A stretch of DNA of 64,000 nt from Rheinheimera sp. UJ63 (GCF_021568285.1 NZ_JAKGTQ010000002.1:310001-374000); one strand, 5' to 3'. Counted from the first letter of the stretch, positions 8,641-18,153 are shown. Numbers and translations are program-made. Notes: generated by a model from the letters alone, not told the origin.

Positions 8641-9283
8641 CGTGTTGCTGGTTGATGATCAACAGCTGATCCGTGATGGGATCCGCAGCTTGTTAGCCAT
8701 TTCGGGTAAAGTAAGCGTAGTGGGGGAAGCCAGTGATGGTCGGCCAGTGGTGTCGCTGTGTCAAACGTTAAAACCAGAGGTTATCTTACTCGATTTATCT
8801 ATGCCGTTGATGGATGGCATCGCAACCTTGCAGGCCTTGCAACAAGCCGACATTTCTATCCCTGTATTGGTATTAACCACCTTTGATGAGCATGATTTGG
8901 TGCTACAAAGTATTCAAGCCGGCGCACGAGGGTTTTTACTAAAAGATGTGTCATTAGACACTTTAATTAGCGCAATTGAAAACTTAGCGGCCGGTGGCAG
9001 TTTTTTTCAGCCTAACATCACTGAGCGACTACTAAGCCAAGTACGTAAACCTACGCCAACTGCTTTTACTAAACCCCTACCTTTAGAGCCATTAAGTGAA
9101 AAAGAGCTACAAATCTTACAGTTAATGGCAGCCGGTTATAGCAATAAAGAGATCGCCAATGCACTTTGCAAATCAGAGGGAACGGTAAAGAATCAGTGCT
9201 CCACCATCCTTAGTAAACTCGGTGTTCGAGATCGCACCAGAGCGGTATTAATGGCTTTAGAACTTGGCTTGATCAGCCAATAA
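8633..9283 (+). CDS. NarL/LuxR-family response regulator
   Basis: A 216-residue regulator with a receiver domain (VLLVDDQQLIRDGI; phospho-acceptor Asp in VILLDLSMP; Lys in FLLKDVS) and a C-terminal LuxR-type helix-turn-helix (LSEKELQILQLMAAGYSNKEIA, GTVKNQCSTILSKLGV). It overlaps the kinase gene at 7486 and is surely its partner. The promoter it controls is unknown; the divergent membrane protein gene and its own operon are the nearest candidates. Confidence 0.93.
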   Translation: MLNVLLVDDQQLIRDGIRSLLAISGKVSVVGEASDGRPVVSLCQTLKPEVILLDLSMPLMDGIATLQALQQADISIPVLVLTTFDEHDLVLQSIQAGARGFLLKDVSLDTLISAIENLAAGGSFFQPNITERLLSQVRKPTPTAFTKPLPLEPLSEKELQILQLMAAGYSNKEIANALCKSEGTVKNQCSTILSKLGVRDRTRAVLMALELGLISQ

Positions 9284-9316
9284 ACACACCCAAATGCTAC
9301 TCTAAGTGGCCCAATC

Positions 9317-9441
9317 TGTCTCAGAGTGTGGCCTGACCAGTACCGGAGTGAGGTCTAACCAGTCTCAGAGTGCGGTCAGACCAGTACCGGAGTGTGGTCT
9401 AACCTGTCTCTGAGTGTGGTTAGACCAGAGACAGGTTAGGG
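9317..9441 (-). repeat. 22-bp tandem repeat array B, five units plus a remnant
   Basis: Units start at 9317, 9339, 9361, 9383 and 9405, in the reverse orientation to array A (TGTCTCAGAGTG.. and AGTACCGGAGTG.. alternate, each ending CC). The array fills the gap between the response regulator and galE, which converge. Its last unit and remnant form a long hairpin, listed separately. Confidence 0.92.
9400..9438. terminator. Repeat-derived hairpin between convergent genes
   Basis: TAACCTGTCTCT (9400-9411) and AGAGACAGGTTA (9427-9438) are perfect 12-bp inverted repeats around a 15-nt loop. The position between the response regulator stop and the galE stop suggests a bidirectional terminator made out of the repeat array. 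There is no good T run on either side, so it may instead protect 3' ends. Confidence 0.45.
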
Positions 9442-9461
9442 TTATTTATCAGGGGGAGTGT

Positions 9462-10481
9462 TTAAGCTTTGTAACCGTTGGGGTTGTTGCTTTGCCAATG
9501 CCAGGTGTCGCGCACCATATCTTGCAATGTTTTCTCAGTTTGCCAGTTAAGTAAGCGTTTCGCTTTGCTGGGCTCGGCGTAGCAAACGGCAATATCACCT
9601 GGTCTGCGGGCAGCAATTTGATAGGGTACCGGCACCTTATTCACATCGCTAAAGGCTTTAACCATATCTAACACGCTGTAACCCACGCCCGTGCCCAGGT
9701 TGATGGCTTCAATACCTTTAAAGCTTTGTAAGAACTCAAGCGCTTTTAGGTGGCCCTGCGCTAAATCGACCACATGGATGTAATCGCGCACACCGGTGCC
9801 ATCGGCGGTCGGGTAGTCATCGCCAAACACACTTAGCTGCTGGCGTTTACCCACCGCCACTTGTGAAATAAATGGCATCAGATTATTCGGGATACCGTTA
9901 GGATCCTCGCCAATTTGCCCACTGCTATCCGCACCAACAGGGTTGAAATAGCGCAACACGGCAATTGACCAGTCGTCATCCGCGCGTTGCAAGTCTTCTA
10001 AAATATACTCGATCATCAATTTGCTTTGACCATACGGATTGGTCGCTGAGCGTGCTGAGGTTTCTTTGATCGGCACTTCTTTGGCATCACCATACACGGT
10101 CGCCGACGAGCTAAAGACCAGTTTCTTCACGTTAAAATGTTGCATGACCCGGCATAAGGTCACTGTACCGGCAACATTGTTATCGTAATAGTGCAACGGT
10201 AGCTCAGTGGATTCACCTACTGCTTTTAAACCGGCAAAATGCACTACCGCAGAAATAGTGTATTGGCTAAAAACGGCGGTTAACGCGGCTTGATCGCGAA
10301 TGTCACCATTGATGCTGATCAGGCTTTTACCTGAAAGTTGTTCAACGCGTTTTAACGCTTCATCTGAGCTATTACTAAAATTATCAAAGCTAATCACCTG
10401 ATAACCCGCACGCAGTAAACACAATGCCGTGTGGCTGCCGATATAACCGGCACCACCCGTTAACAGAATATATGACGACAT
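9462..10481 (-). CDS. galE: UDP-glucose 4-epimerase GalE
   Basis: A 339-residue extended SDR. It has TGGAGYIGSHTALCLL (NAD motif), the typical GalE segment FDNFSNSS, VHFAGLKAVGES, SSSATVYGD with the catalytic Ser/Thr and NPYGQSKLMIE with the Tyr-Lys pair. The length equals E. coli GalE. It interconverts UDP-Glc and UDP-Gal, and possibly the GlcNAc forms, and so feeds the surface polysaccharide genes elsewhere in the window. A YciI-like gene lies 33 bp upstream on the same strand, so they may be co-transcribed. Confidence 0.95.
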   Translation of the reverse strand: MSSYILLTGGAGYIGSHTALCLLRAGYQVISFDNFSNSSDEALKRVEQLSGKSLISINGDIRDQAALTAVFSQYTISAVVHFAGLKAVGESTELPLHYYDNNVAGTVTLCRVMQHFNVKKLVFSSSATVYGDAKEVPIKETSARSATNPYGQSKLMIEYILEDLQRADDDWSIAVLRYFNPVGADSSGQIGEDPNGIPNNLMPFISQVAVGKRQQLSVFGDDYPTADGTGVRDYIHVVDLAQGHLKALEFLQSFKGIEAINLGTGVGYSVLDMVKAFSDVNKVPVPYQIAARRPGDIAVCYAEPSKAKRLLNWQTEKTLQDMVRDTWHWQSNNPNGYKA

Positions 10482-10514
10482 GCTGTCATTCCTTTGAGAG
10501 AAGTTGATCGAAAA

Positions 10515-10814
10515 TTAAGGTAACACTTTCTTATACGGTTTCACTGTAGCTTGTTGATACACACCCGCAGCCCAATAAGGATCTGCTTTGGCCCAAGCTT
10601 CGGCGTCAGTTAAAGAGGGAAACTCAGCAATCACTAAAGAACCGGTAAAACCAGCAGCCCCCGGGTTGTCTGAATCGATGGCCGGCAGCGGGCCTGCCAT
10701 CACTAAACGTCCTTCAGATTTTAACTGTTCTAAGCGTGCTAAATGGTCTGGACGGGCTGCTAACCGTTTTTCTAGACTATTTACCGCATCTTCTGCATAA
10801 ATCATATATAACAT
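10515..10814 (-). CDS. YciI-family protein
   Basis: A 99-residue ferredoxin-like alpha-beta barrel protein of the YciI/YCII family. The His in [19 protein letters not shown] and the Asp in [11 protein letters not shown] are the family's putative active-site pair. The [20 protein letters not shown] segment is typical. Its biochemical role is unsettled in most bacteria. It lies just upstream of galE on the same strand. Confidence 0.85.
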   Translation of the reverse strand: MLYMIYAEDAVNSLEKRLAARPDHLARLEQLKSEGRLVMAGPLPAIDSDNPGAAGFTGSLVIAEFPSLTDAEAWAKADPYWAAGVYQQATVKPYKKVLP

Positions 10815-10992
10815 GATAAAACTCGTCTGTTAATAAACTGCTTGCACCTTAGCAGATTTGCTTTTTAAAAACCAATTAGCAGTACGTGCTTTGCTGCTCG
10901 GACTAGGATTTGCTTCAACAGACTGTTAGCATGCAACTGACTGTAAAAAACAACAACTATAACTACAACATTTATCCAGGAGTCACGCATCA

Positions 10993-12405
10993 ATGAAACG
11001 TGAACAATTTAGCTCCAGCCTAGGTTTTATTCTGGCTGCAGCAGGCTCAGCTGTCGGTATTGGTAACCTCGTCGCTTTCCCGGTGATGGCCAGTAAAAAC
11101 GGTGGCGCGGCCTTCCTCGTTATGTACGCTTTTTTCGTGTTCTTTATTTGTTTACCCGTGATGCTGGCCGAGATGAGTTTAGGCCGTCACACCCGGCAAA
11201 ACCCGCTTGGCGCTTACACCGAGATTGGCCAAAACCGCGCTTGGCGCACGGTAGGTTGGTTATCGGTGATCACGCCCTTTATGATTGGCGTGTTCTATTT
11301 GGTGATTACCGTCTGGATCGCCGGCTACTTGGGTAAAGCCGTTTTTGGGCAGCTAGATCAATTAGCCGATCCCGCAGGGTTTGGTAATTTTATTACCAGC
11401 AACGAGTTATTTGGTTATCTCGCCTTTGTCGTAGTATTAACCTTCTTAATTTTGCAAGGCGGCGTGAAAAAGGGCATTGAAAAAGCCACCACAGTACTGA
11501 TGCCAACACTGTTTGTTATGCTAATTGCGTTGGTGATTTACGTGCTTACTTTAGAAAACGCCATGCTGGGTGTGAAATTCTTTCTTATTCCTGATTTTAC
11601 CAAGTTAACCGGCGAAGTCCTCAATGGCGCACTGGCGCAAGCCTTTTTCTCGCTGTCTTTAGCCATGGGTATTTTGATTACGTACGGCTCATACATTCAA
11701 AAACATGACAATATCGTCTCAGCTGGTAAAACGGTGGCGGGCTTATCGTTAATGGTGGCCTGTTGTTCGGGTTTATTAATATTGCCGGCGGTGTTTTCGT
11801 TTAACCCTGAAATTGAAATTTCGGAACTGTCGACCTCCAGTATCGGCATGATCTTTATGTTCTTACCGAAAATCTTTTTAGCGTTACAAACGGATATCGG
11901 TTATTTCGGCGCCTCTTTTGTCGCCGCGTTTTTCTTTTTGTTAGTGTTTTTCGCTGCGATGACTTCACTGGTCTCGATTATTGAAGTGCCAGTAGCCAGT
12001 GTCATGGATGGCAAAGGGATCAGTCGTCGCAAGGCCTTGTATATTTTAGGCAGTGTGATGGTGGCACTAGGTATCGTTTCCGCCTTGTCGTTTGGCCGTG
12101 TTGATTGGCTGAGCAATATGCTGCATTACGGCGGTGCCGATAAGTCATTCTTTGATCTGATTTACGATATGTTTTATGAAACCATCTTGCCATTAAACGG
12201 TTTGTTGCTGTGTCTCTTTGTGATTTACCGTTGGAAAAAGCAGAATTTTGATGCGGAAATTAGTGATGGCAATCAGCGCTTTGCTGGCTCGTTTTTACAA
12301 AAATACGTGAATTTCTCACTGGGTACCTTTATTCCATTAATTTTAGCGATTATTTTTATCAACACTGTCTCTACCATTTACTTTGGTAAAAACTTGTTGT
12401 TTTAA
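10993..12405 (+). CDS. NSS-family sodium-dependent symporter
   Basis: A 470-residue membrane protein with about eleven helices. The N-terminal signature GSAVGIGNLVAFPVMASKNG in TM1 and LAEMSLGRHTRQNPLGAY after TM2 identify the neurotransmitter:sodium symporter (SNF) family, which imports amino acids or related compounds with Na+. The second half has the unwound TM6 region (LAQAFFSLSLAMGILITYGSY). The substrate cannot be deduced. AGGAG lies about 11 bp upstream of the ATG. It is a single gene with its own promoter region, divergent from the YciI gene. Confidence 0.93.
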   Translation: MKREQFSSSLGFILAAAGSAVGIGNLVAFPVMASKNGGAAFLVMYAFFVFFICLPVMLAEMSLGRHTRQNPLGAYTEIGQNRAWRTVGWLSVITPFMIGVFYLVITVWIAGYLGKAVFGQLDQLADPAGFGNFITSNELFGYLAFVVVLTFLILQGGVKKGIEKATTVLMPTLFVMLIALVIYVLTLENAMLGVKFFLIPDFTKLTGEVLNGALAQAFFSLSLAMGILITYGSYIQKHDNIVSAGKTVAGLSLMVACCSGLLILPAVFSFNPEIEISELSTSSIGMIFMFLPKIFLALQTDIGYFGASFVAAFFFLLVFFAAMTSLVSIIEVPVASVMDGKGISRRKALYILGSVMVALGIVSALSFGRVDWLSNMLHYGGADKSFFDLIYDMFYETILPLNGLLLCLFVIYRWKKQNFDAEISDGNQRFAGSFLQKYVNFSLGTFIPLILAIIFINTVSTIYFGKNLLF

Positions 12406-12421
12406 GTAAGCGACAACCTTG

Positions 12422-12471
12422 GTGGCCAGTGTGATAACGCGCTGGCCACGCTGTAACTTTGTTACTTTTTT
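12422..12471 (+). terminator. Terminator after the NSS symporter gene
   Basis: Two hairpins lie in the 77-bp convergent gap: GTGGCCAG (12422-12429) with CTGGCCAC (12442-12449), and the smaller GTAAC/GTTAC (12453-12457 / 12461-12465) directly followed by six T. The second plus its T run looks like the actual plus-strand terminator, though its stem is short. Confidence 0.5.
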
Positions 12472-12482
12472 CAACTTGCGGC

Positions 12483-15101
12483 TTAAGCCTGCGTCGAAAT
12501 TAAACTGGTGCGTTTACTGCCCAGCGTATCGGGGATTTTCCCTAACTGACATTCCGCTTTACTCACGGTTAACCCTTGCGCACTGCAGCGATCCGTTAAG
12601 ATCGGTAAAAACTTTTGCGCTTGCTGTAATGCTTGTGGTTGATCGGTATAAAACTGTAATTGCACATCGTCGTCTTGCAACTTGGCCACGGCTAATAATT
12701 GGCCCTTATTGGCTAAGTCAAATTTCATGGTTAACTGCCAAAAGCGCTGTTTTTGTTCGCTGTCTTTTTGCTCGCGTTCTTTTTGCTCTAATAAAATTTG
12801 GCTAATTCGGCTTTCTTGTTGCTGCTGCAAGGCTAACGGGATCAGCCATTGCTGCACATTTGCTGCCACTTCAGCGTTTTGTAGCTGTGCCAATTGCAAA
12901 GCACTACTGTGGCTGCCGAGAGCTCGTAGTAAGTTAGAGGCTTGCGCCGGTTCAAGCTGCCCAATATTTTGGGCTAAACGCTGCGCGGTTGGCTCACGCA
13001 ATGATCCCGAGGGTTGCTTTAACAAGTGCCCTAATAATAATTGAATGGCCACAGCCAAGGTGCCGGCCGAGGTGGTCATATTGGGTTGGCTTTGTAAAGG
13101 TTGAAAGTTTAACGCTGCTTGCAGTTGTTCTTGTACTTGAGGCGGTGTTAATACCTTAGTTCCATCCGGCTGAGCTTGGCGCAGTAGGTTAAACACTTGC
13201 TGTACCTCGGCAGGTAAGTCCGGCAGGCTGCTTAAGGTGGCGGGCGCACTTTGTAATAAAGGTAATAATTGCCGCCAGTGCATATTGCTAACATCGGTTG
13301 GCTGTAATTTTGTCACGATGGGGGCTGCAGGGGTAGGCTGCGCACCCAAAGGCAGAGGCTTGGCAAACTGCTGGCTGGCGAGCTGAATTTTGTGTTCACT
13401 GACAAGCGGCTGCACGCTTAATTGCCACGAGGTAGCAGCGCTGTTGGCCGTATTAGCCCCTGCCGTTGCTGGGGCGTGTTGCTGCGCTAAACTTGCATTA
13501 GCGGTTTTATTGTTATTAGCGGGTGGCAATAATATCAGCGATAAATGTTTGGCAATACTGTTACTAGTGGCTGAGCGAGCGTTTAACGGCTGCGCAAGCG
13601 GCTCGCCCGCTAATTGGGTGATGGTTTCACCGCGCAACAAGCTTTGCTGCAAGGCGGCTAATTGTTTGGGATCTTGCAGTAATTGTGCTTGTTTCGCTGT
13701 GAGCTGAATGTTCTCTGGTAAGCCGCTTAATACCTTGATTTGAATTTCTATCGTGCCGGGTTTGCTTTCTTTAAAACTTAACTGTAAGGGTAAATCGCTT
13801 GGAATGGCAGAGAGTTGTTTGGCCGCCAGTGTCAGTGGCAATTGCAGCAAGCCTTGCGCCGTTTGCACAATAAATTGAGCACTTTGGCCAGTTAACTGTA
13901 ATTTAGCAAAATAGGGTTGCCCTGCTTGCAGTTTCGGCGTGCTTTCATTGTTTTGGCCAAACTGGCTGAGGATCTTATCAACAATCGCGGTTTTCATCGG
14001 TTCCTCTGGTAAAGGGGTATTGGGCATCACGCCGGCGGGCATCTTGGCGCTAGGCCGGTTTAACTGCGTTTGGGCTGTTGCCGTTGCTGCTAAGTGCGAT
14101 GTCGCACTTTTTGGTGCGGAGTCATTGAGCTTATTTGAAGATTGCGTGCTGCCCAGTGTTAATTGGCTACCATCAGACAAGCTAAGTTGCAGTGGCCGGT
14201 TCAGTGCGCTGGCTGGCAGTTGAAACTGGCCCAAGTCTTTTAACGGTTGTATGAGTAACACCCAATTCGCTCGCTCAGTGGCATGATTAGTTGTGGTTTG
14301 GGTAACTAAAGGTTGTAGTAATAACTTTAATTGCTGGCGCTCAGGCGGGCTAAGGTTGAGTACTTGGTTATTCAGTTGCAACAGCGGGCTTGCCGTTTGT
14401 AATTGTTGAAACACAGAAATCTGCACGGCAGGTTGCTGCAAAGCGTGCTGTAGCTGGGGGCTTAGCGTTTGAAATACCGCTGCGTTTTGCAGGTTAGCCA
14501 TCGCCGCTCTCTGGCTTGGCGTATTGGTTGTTAGCGTGTTAGCCGCTTGGTTGTTGTTATTTGCCGAAAGGTTAGTGCTATTGCTGCTTGGCAAAGCGCT
14601 CTGCGCCGATGAAGCGGCACTGACACTGGGTAACTTGACCAATTGTAATGTGGCTAATTGCGCGGCGAGGGGCGGGGTAACCGCTTGGCCAGCCAAATGA
14701 TTAAGCGGTTTGCCACTGGCTAATTGTTCACTCAATTGGTTTAGCTGCTCAGGTTGCAGTAACAAAGTGGTTTGTGCGGCCGTTAATTGCTGTGCTTGCG
14801 GGTTACCTTGCCACTGCATCACGCGTACGTTCAAATTGTCGGGCGTTGTCGCATTAAAACTCAGTTGCAGCGGCACATTCAGCGGTAACGGTGGTAGCGC
14901 AGATAAAGCAAGCCGTTGTAAGCCTTGCTGGCTTTGCAGCAGTAATTGCTGTGTCACATTGGGGGTGTTATTGGTATGGCTGGTGATTACCATTGCCGGA
15001 TAGGGCACGGCGCTGGCAAGTTTAATCACACCACTGTTCACTGCCGTTTGTGGGTTTAAGCTGGTGTTTGTAGTGAGCTGGCCAAAATTAAAGGGTAACA
15101 T
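12483..15101 (-). CDS. Large Gln/Leu-rich protein with FliK-like C-terminal (Flg_hook) domain
   Basis: An 872-residue protein dominated by Q, L, A, S and T, with repeated motifs of the form LTAxQTxLLLQPEQLxxL, LPLxLxLSF and LxxGxPLxxLAGxxxxxPL at least twice (about residues 75-155 and 440-510). The last about 100 residues (WQLTMKFDLANKGQLLAVAKL...DVQLQFYTD...LPILTDRCSAQGLTVSKAECQLG) resemble the Flg_hook domain of the hook-length protein FliK. No flagellar genes are nearby, and such a gene next to ccmA occurs in related genera. The frame extends to a TTG at 15206, but the ATG at 15101 with GAGAG upstream is preferred. Its role is unknown; hook-length control is not implied. Confidence 0.7.
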   Translation of the reverse strand: MLPFNFGQLTTNTSLNPQTAVNSGVIKLASAVPYPAMVITSHTNNTPNVTQQLLLQSQQGLQRLALSALPPLPLNVPLQLSFNATTPDNLNVRVMQWQGNPQAQQLTAAQTTLLLQPEQLNQLSEQLASGKPLNHLAGQAVTPPLAAQLATLQLVKLPSVSAASSAQSALPSSNSTNLSANNNNQAANTLTTNTPSQRAAMANLQNAAVFQTLSPQLQHALQQPAVQISVFQQLQTASPLLQLNNQVLNLSPPERQQLKLLLQPLVTQTTTNHATERANWVLLIQPLKDLGQFQLPASALNRPLQLSLSDGSQLTLGSTQSSNKLNDSAPKSATSHLAATATAQTQLNRPSAKMPAGVMPNTPLPEEPMKTAIVDKILSQFGQNNESTPKLQAGQPYFAKLQLTGQSAQFIVQTAQGLLQLPLTLAAKQLSAIPSDLPLQLSFKESKPGTIEIQIKVLSGLPENIQLTAKQAQLLQDPKQLAALQQSLLRGETITQLAGEPLAQPLNARSATSNSIAKHLSLILLPPANNNKTANASLAQQHAPATAGANTANSAATSWQLSVQPLVSEHKIQLASQQFAKPLPLGAQPTPAAPIVTKLQPTDVSNMHWRQLLPLLQSAPATLSSLPDLPAEVQQVFNLLRQAQPDGTKVLTPPQVQEQLQAALNFQPLQSQPNMTTSAGTLAVAIQLLLGHLLKQPSGSLREPTAQRLAQNIGQLEPAQASNLLRALGSHSSALQLAQLQNAEVAANVQQWLIPLALQQQQESRISQILLEQKEREQKDSEQKQRFWQLTMKFDLANKGQLLAVAKLQDDDVQLQFYTDQPQALQQAQKFLPILTDRCSAQGLTVSKAECQLGKIPDTLGSKRTSLISTQA

Positions 15102-15291
15102 CACGCTCTCAAGGTTCTGTGGGTTAAAGCCGCTTTCGTTAACAGTGATTATTGAACTGTAAGCGGCACTTGCCGACAAGTTGTGCAAATAGCTGATTTG
15201 AATCAAGCTTACGAAGCGGTTCTGATTCGTATTCTGGCGGCATTATGCTACTATGCGCGCAATTTTGTTGGTCGTCGATAGTTAGAGGACT

Positions 15292-15951
15292 GTGAATATA
15301 GCACAACCCACCTTTGCTGTTACTGCCCCCATTTTGCTCGATGCCGCTGATTTAAGCTGCGTAAAGCAAGATCGCGTGCTGTTTGAGCAGCTGTCGTTAC
15401 ACTTAAAACCGGGCGAACTTTTGCAGATTAAAGGCAAAAATGGCGCCGGTAAAAGCTCATTGCTGCGCATTCTATCTGGCTTGGCCCAACCTGATGAAGG
15501 CCAACTGCAGTATTTAGGCCAACCCTTACCTGCCGCGTTAAGCGATTACGCCGCCAATTTATGTTTTATCGGCCATCAAAGCGGTATTCATGAGCAATTA
15601 ACGGCGATTGAAAATTTACAATTTTGGCAAGCGGCTAGCGATCTGCATATTCAAGACGAATTTACGTTACTGGCAGAATTAGGTTTAGCCGGTTTAGAAG
15701 ATATTCCTTGTCGCATGCTGTCGGCCGGCCAACAGCGACGGGTATCCTTAGCCCGGCTTTGGGCCACCTCTGCGCAAATTTGGATCCTCGACGAACCTTT
15801 TACGGCATTAGATCAATCAGCGATTGTCAGTTTACAGCAACACTTTATTGCGCATTTACAGCGCGGCGGCGCGATAATCTTAACGACCCACCAACCGCTC
15901 AGCATCGAATATCATGCCCTGCGCGCGTTAGAGATCCATTATCGATGGTAA
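15292..15951 (+). CDS. ccmA: Cytochrome c maturation ATPase CcmA
   Basis: A 219-residue ABC ATPase that powers release of holo-CcmE from the CcmBCD complex. It has Walker A KGKNGAGKSSLLR, signature LSAGQQRRVSLARL, Walker B IWILDEPFTALD and the H-loop TTHQP. It starts with GTG at 15292, preceded by AGAGG at 15284-15288. It is the first gene of a complete ccmABCDEFGHI operon; the 190 bp upstream is shared with the divergent FliK-like gene and should hold its promoter. Confidence 0.96.
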   Translation: MNIAQPTFAVTAPILLDAADLSCVKQDRVLFEQLSLHLKPGELLQIKGKNGAGKSSLLRILSGLAQPDEGQLQYLGQPLPAALSDYAANLCFIGHQSGIHEQLTAIENLQFWQAASDLHIQDEFTLLAELGLAGLEDIPCRMLSAGQQRRVSLARLWATSAQIWILDEPFTALDQSAIVSLQQHFIAHLQRGGAIILTTHQPLSIEYHALRALEIHYRW

Positions 15952-16610
15952 AATTTAGCATTTTTTTACAGCGCGAATTACGTTTACTGGCTCGGCAAAA
16001 AGCGGATTGGCTGAATCCTGTGTTGTTTTTTATTATCGTGCTAACCCTGTTTCCATTAGGGGTTGGCCCAGAGCCGAATATGCTGCGTATAATGGCACCA
16101 GGGATAGTTTGGATCGCTGCGCTATTAAGCGTGCTATTAGCTGCCGAGCGACTGTTTAAAGATGACTATCGCAATGGGGTGATCGAGCAATTAGTGGCGG
16201 CGCAGCAGGCATTAATGCCGTTTGTGCTGGCGAAAATTACCGCGAATTGGTTAAGTACCGGTTTGCCGTTATTGTTGTTATCACCGTTAGTGGCTTTGTT
16301 GCTGAATATGCAAGGGGCCGCCCTAGAAGCGATGGCGCTAACGTTATTACTGGGTACACCGGTGCTGAGCTTACTCAGTGTGTTAGGGGCGGGTATCACG
16401 GTCTCTGCGGATAAAGGTGGGATCTTACTGGCATTGGTTATTTTGCCGTTATATATCCCGCTGTTAATTTTTGCCAGTGCCGCCATTGAAGCGGCCAGTA
16501 TTGGTTTAGGTTTTACTGGGCAGATTGCCATTTTATTGGCAATGTTTTTGTTCTCGCTGGCCTTGGTGCCTATGGCCGTGTGCAGCGCTTTAAAAATAAA
16601 TGTGAGCTGA
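15945..16610 (+). CDS. ccmB: Heme exporter subunit CcmB
   Basis: A 221-residue membrane protein with six predicted helices, the ABC permease partner of CcmA. The open frame runs back to 15708, but the ATG at 15945 (MVKFSIFLQRELRLLARQKA) overlaps the ccmA stop by 7 bp and matches the family start. Typical segments are DWLNPVLFFIIVLTLFPLGV and RLFKDDYRNGVIEQL. It works in the inner membrane in c-type cytochrome assembly. Confidence 0.95.
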   Translation: MVKFSIFLQRELRLLARQKADWLNPVLFFIIVLTLFPLGVGPEPNMLRIMAPGIVWIAALLSVLLAAERLFKDDYRNGVIEQLVAAQQALMPFVLAKITANWLSTGLPLLLLSPLVALLLNMQGAALEAMALTLLLGTPVLSLLSVLGAGITVSADKGGILLALVILPLYIPLLIFASAAIEAASIGLGFTGQIAILLAMFLFSLALVPMAVCSALKINVS

Positions 16611-16611
16611 T

Positions 16612-17349
16612 ATGTTTAAGTGGTTAGATCCGTTAGCAAAACCAGAAACGCTATATCATTTTTGTGGCAAGTTAACGCCCTGGTTAATGAGTAGTGCCTT
16701 GTTTACCTTGTTGTTGGGTAATATTTGGGGCTTAGGCTTTACCCCCACTGATTATCAGCAAGGAGACAGTTACCGCATTATTCACATTCATGTGCCGTCG
16801 GCCATTATGTCGATGGGCGCTTATATGGCGATGGCCATCGCAGCCTTTACTGCCTTGGTGTGGCAAATCAAAACGGCCCAGTGGGCAGTATTAGCCATCG
16901 CGCCGATTGGTGCGGTGTACACCGCCATTGCTTTGCTAACCGGTATGGCCTGGGGTAAACCCATGTGGGGCGCGTGGTGGGTATGGGATGCCCGTTTAAC
17001 CTCTGAACTTATTCTGTTGTTTTTATATTTTGGCGTAATGGCGCTACATGGGGCTTTTTCAGAGCGACAAACCGGCGCTAAAGTGGCCAGTTTATTGGCG
17101 GTTGTTGGCGTGATTAACTTACCCATCATCCATTTTTCGGTAGAATGGTGGAACACCCTGCATCAAGGTGCCAGCATAACTAAATTTGCTAAACCGTCCA
17201 TCGATCCCAGCATGCTTTGGCCTTTATTAATAAGTTTATTGGCATTTAGTTTGTTATTAGCGGCGTTAACCTGCGTGCGTTTACGTACGGCGATCCTCGA
17301 AAATGAGCAGCATCGGCCTTGGGTTAAACAGTTAGTTAGCAAAGCATAA
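16612..17349 (+). CDS. ccmC: Heme-handling protein CcmC
   Basis: A 245-residue, six-helix member of the heme handling protein family. It carries the tryptophan-rich WWD motif AWGKPMWGAWWVWDARLTSE (about residues 109-128) and flanking periplasmic histidines (HIHVPSA, HFSVEWWN) that hold heme while it is attached to CcmE. One base separates it from ccmB. Confidence 0.96.
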   Translation: MFKWLDPLAKPETLYHFCGKLTPWLMSSALFTLLLGNIWGLGFTPTDYQQGDSYRIIHIHVPSAIMSMGAYMAMAIAAFTALVWQIKTAQWAVLAIAPIGAVYTAIALLTGMAWGKPMWGAWWVWDARLTSELILLFLYFGVMALHGAFSERQTGAKVASLLAVVGVINLPIIHFSVEWWNTLHQGASITKFAKPSIDPSMLWPLLISLLAFSLLLAALTCVRLRTAILENEQHRPWVKQLVSKA

Positions 17350-17362
17350 GCGAGGAGATAGC

Positions 17363-17653
17363 ATGTTATTGAGCAGTTTATTGAACACGTTTTGGCAATT
17401 GAGTAGCGAATTGCCGGTGCAACTTTTTGGTGTTTTTCCGTTCTACTTTGCTAGCTTCAGTGATTTTTTAGCGATGGCCAGTAACGGCATTAGTTACAGT
17501 TTTTTTGTTTGGTTATCTTTCGGTTTAACTTATTTGCTGTTAATGGGCTTGCTGTGGTGGAGTTATTTCCAGCAACGTCAGTTTAAGCAGCAGCTCGCCG
17601 CAAAAATGGCCAGAGAGCAACGAATTAAGCAGTATCAGGAGCAGCAAAGCTAA
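17363..17653 (+). CDS. ccmD: CcmD, small membrane subunit
   Basis: A 96-residue protein with one transmembrane helix ([20 protein letters not shown]) and a charged cytoplasmic tail ([20 protein letters not shown]). It stabilises CcmC and CcmE for holo-CcmE release. It is somewhat longer than E. coli CcmD (69 residues) because of its N-terminal part ([17 protein letters not shown]), common in this group. GAGGAG precedes the ATG and the stop overlaps ccmE. Confidence 0.93.
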   Translation: MLLSSLLNTFWQLSSELPVQLFGVFPFYFASFSDFLAMASNGISYSFFVWLSFGLTYLLLMGLLWWSYFQQRQFKQQLAAKMAREQRIKQYQEQQS

Positions 17654-18150
17654 TGCAACCAAGACGAAAGAAACGCCTGTTATCCATGTTATTAGTAATC
17701 AGTTTGATTGCTGGTGCCGTGGGGGCGATGCTATTTGCCTTACAGCAAAACATTAACTTGTTCTATACCCCAGGTCAGCTTATTCAGGGCCTTGGTGAAG
17801 GGAAAATTAAACCCGATATCGGCCAACGGCTGCGTTTAGGGGGCATGGTGGTGCCCGGCACGGTGCAACGTGACGCCGACAGTTTAAAAGTACGCTTTGA
17901 TTTAACCGACGATTCAGGTGAGATCGCCACGGTTGAATTTGAAGGCATTTTGCCGGATTTATTTCGAGAGGGTCAAGGTATCGTCGCGCAAGGTGAGTTG
18001 CGTAGTGCTACGGTGTTGGCCGCTACCGAAGTGCTGGCCAAACACGATGAAGAATATATGCCTCCAGAGGTGGCCGAAGCCCTAAAAGGCATTCGCCATG
18101 TGCCACCGAGCCAGCAGCCTGCTGCTAGCAACGCGAATTACGGAGGCTAG
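17653..18150 (+). CDS. ccmE: Heme chaperone CcmE
   Basis: A 165-residue periplasmic OB-fold protein anchored by one N-terminal helix ([20 protein letters not shown]). The heme-binding His lies in [14 protein letters not shown] near residue 130, within the H-D-E-x-Y motif typical of type I Ccm. It carries heme from CcmC to CcmF/CcmH. Confidence 0.96.
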   Translation: MQPRRKKRLLSMLLVISLIAGAVGAMLFALQQNINLFYTPGQLIQGLGEGKIKPDIGQRLRLGGMVVPGTVQRDADSLKVRFDLTDDSGEIATVEFEGILPDLFREGQGIVAQGELRSATVLAATEVLAKHDEEYMPPEVAEALKGIRHVPPSQQPAASNANYGG

Positions 18151-18153
18151 TTG

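Noticed and set aside
12419..12805. Plus-strand ORF of 128 codons over the end of the FliK-like gene
   Set aside because: It has no recognisable protein features, is antisense to a longer gene with clear domain content, and overlaps the terminator region.
15102..15206. N-terminal extension of the FliK-like protein to the TTG at 15206
   Set aside because: A TTG start without a ribosome site would place 35 unusual residues before a good ATG, and would use up most of the divergent promoter region with ccmA.
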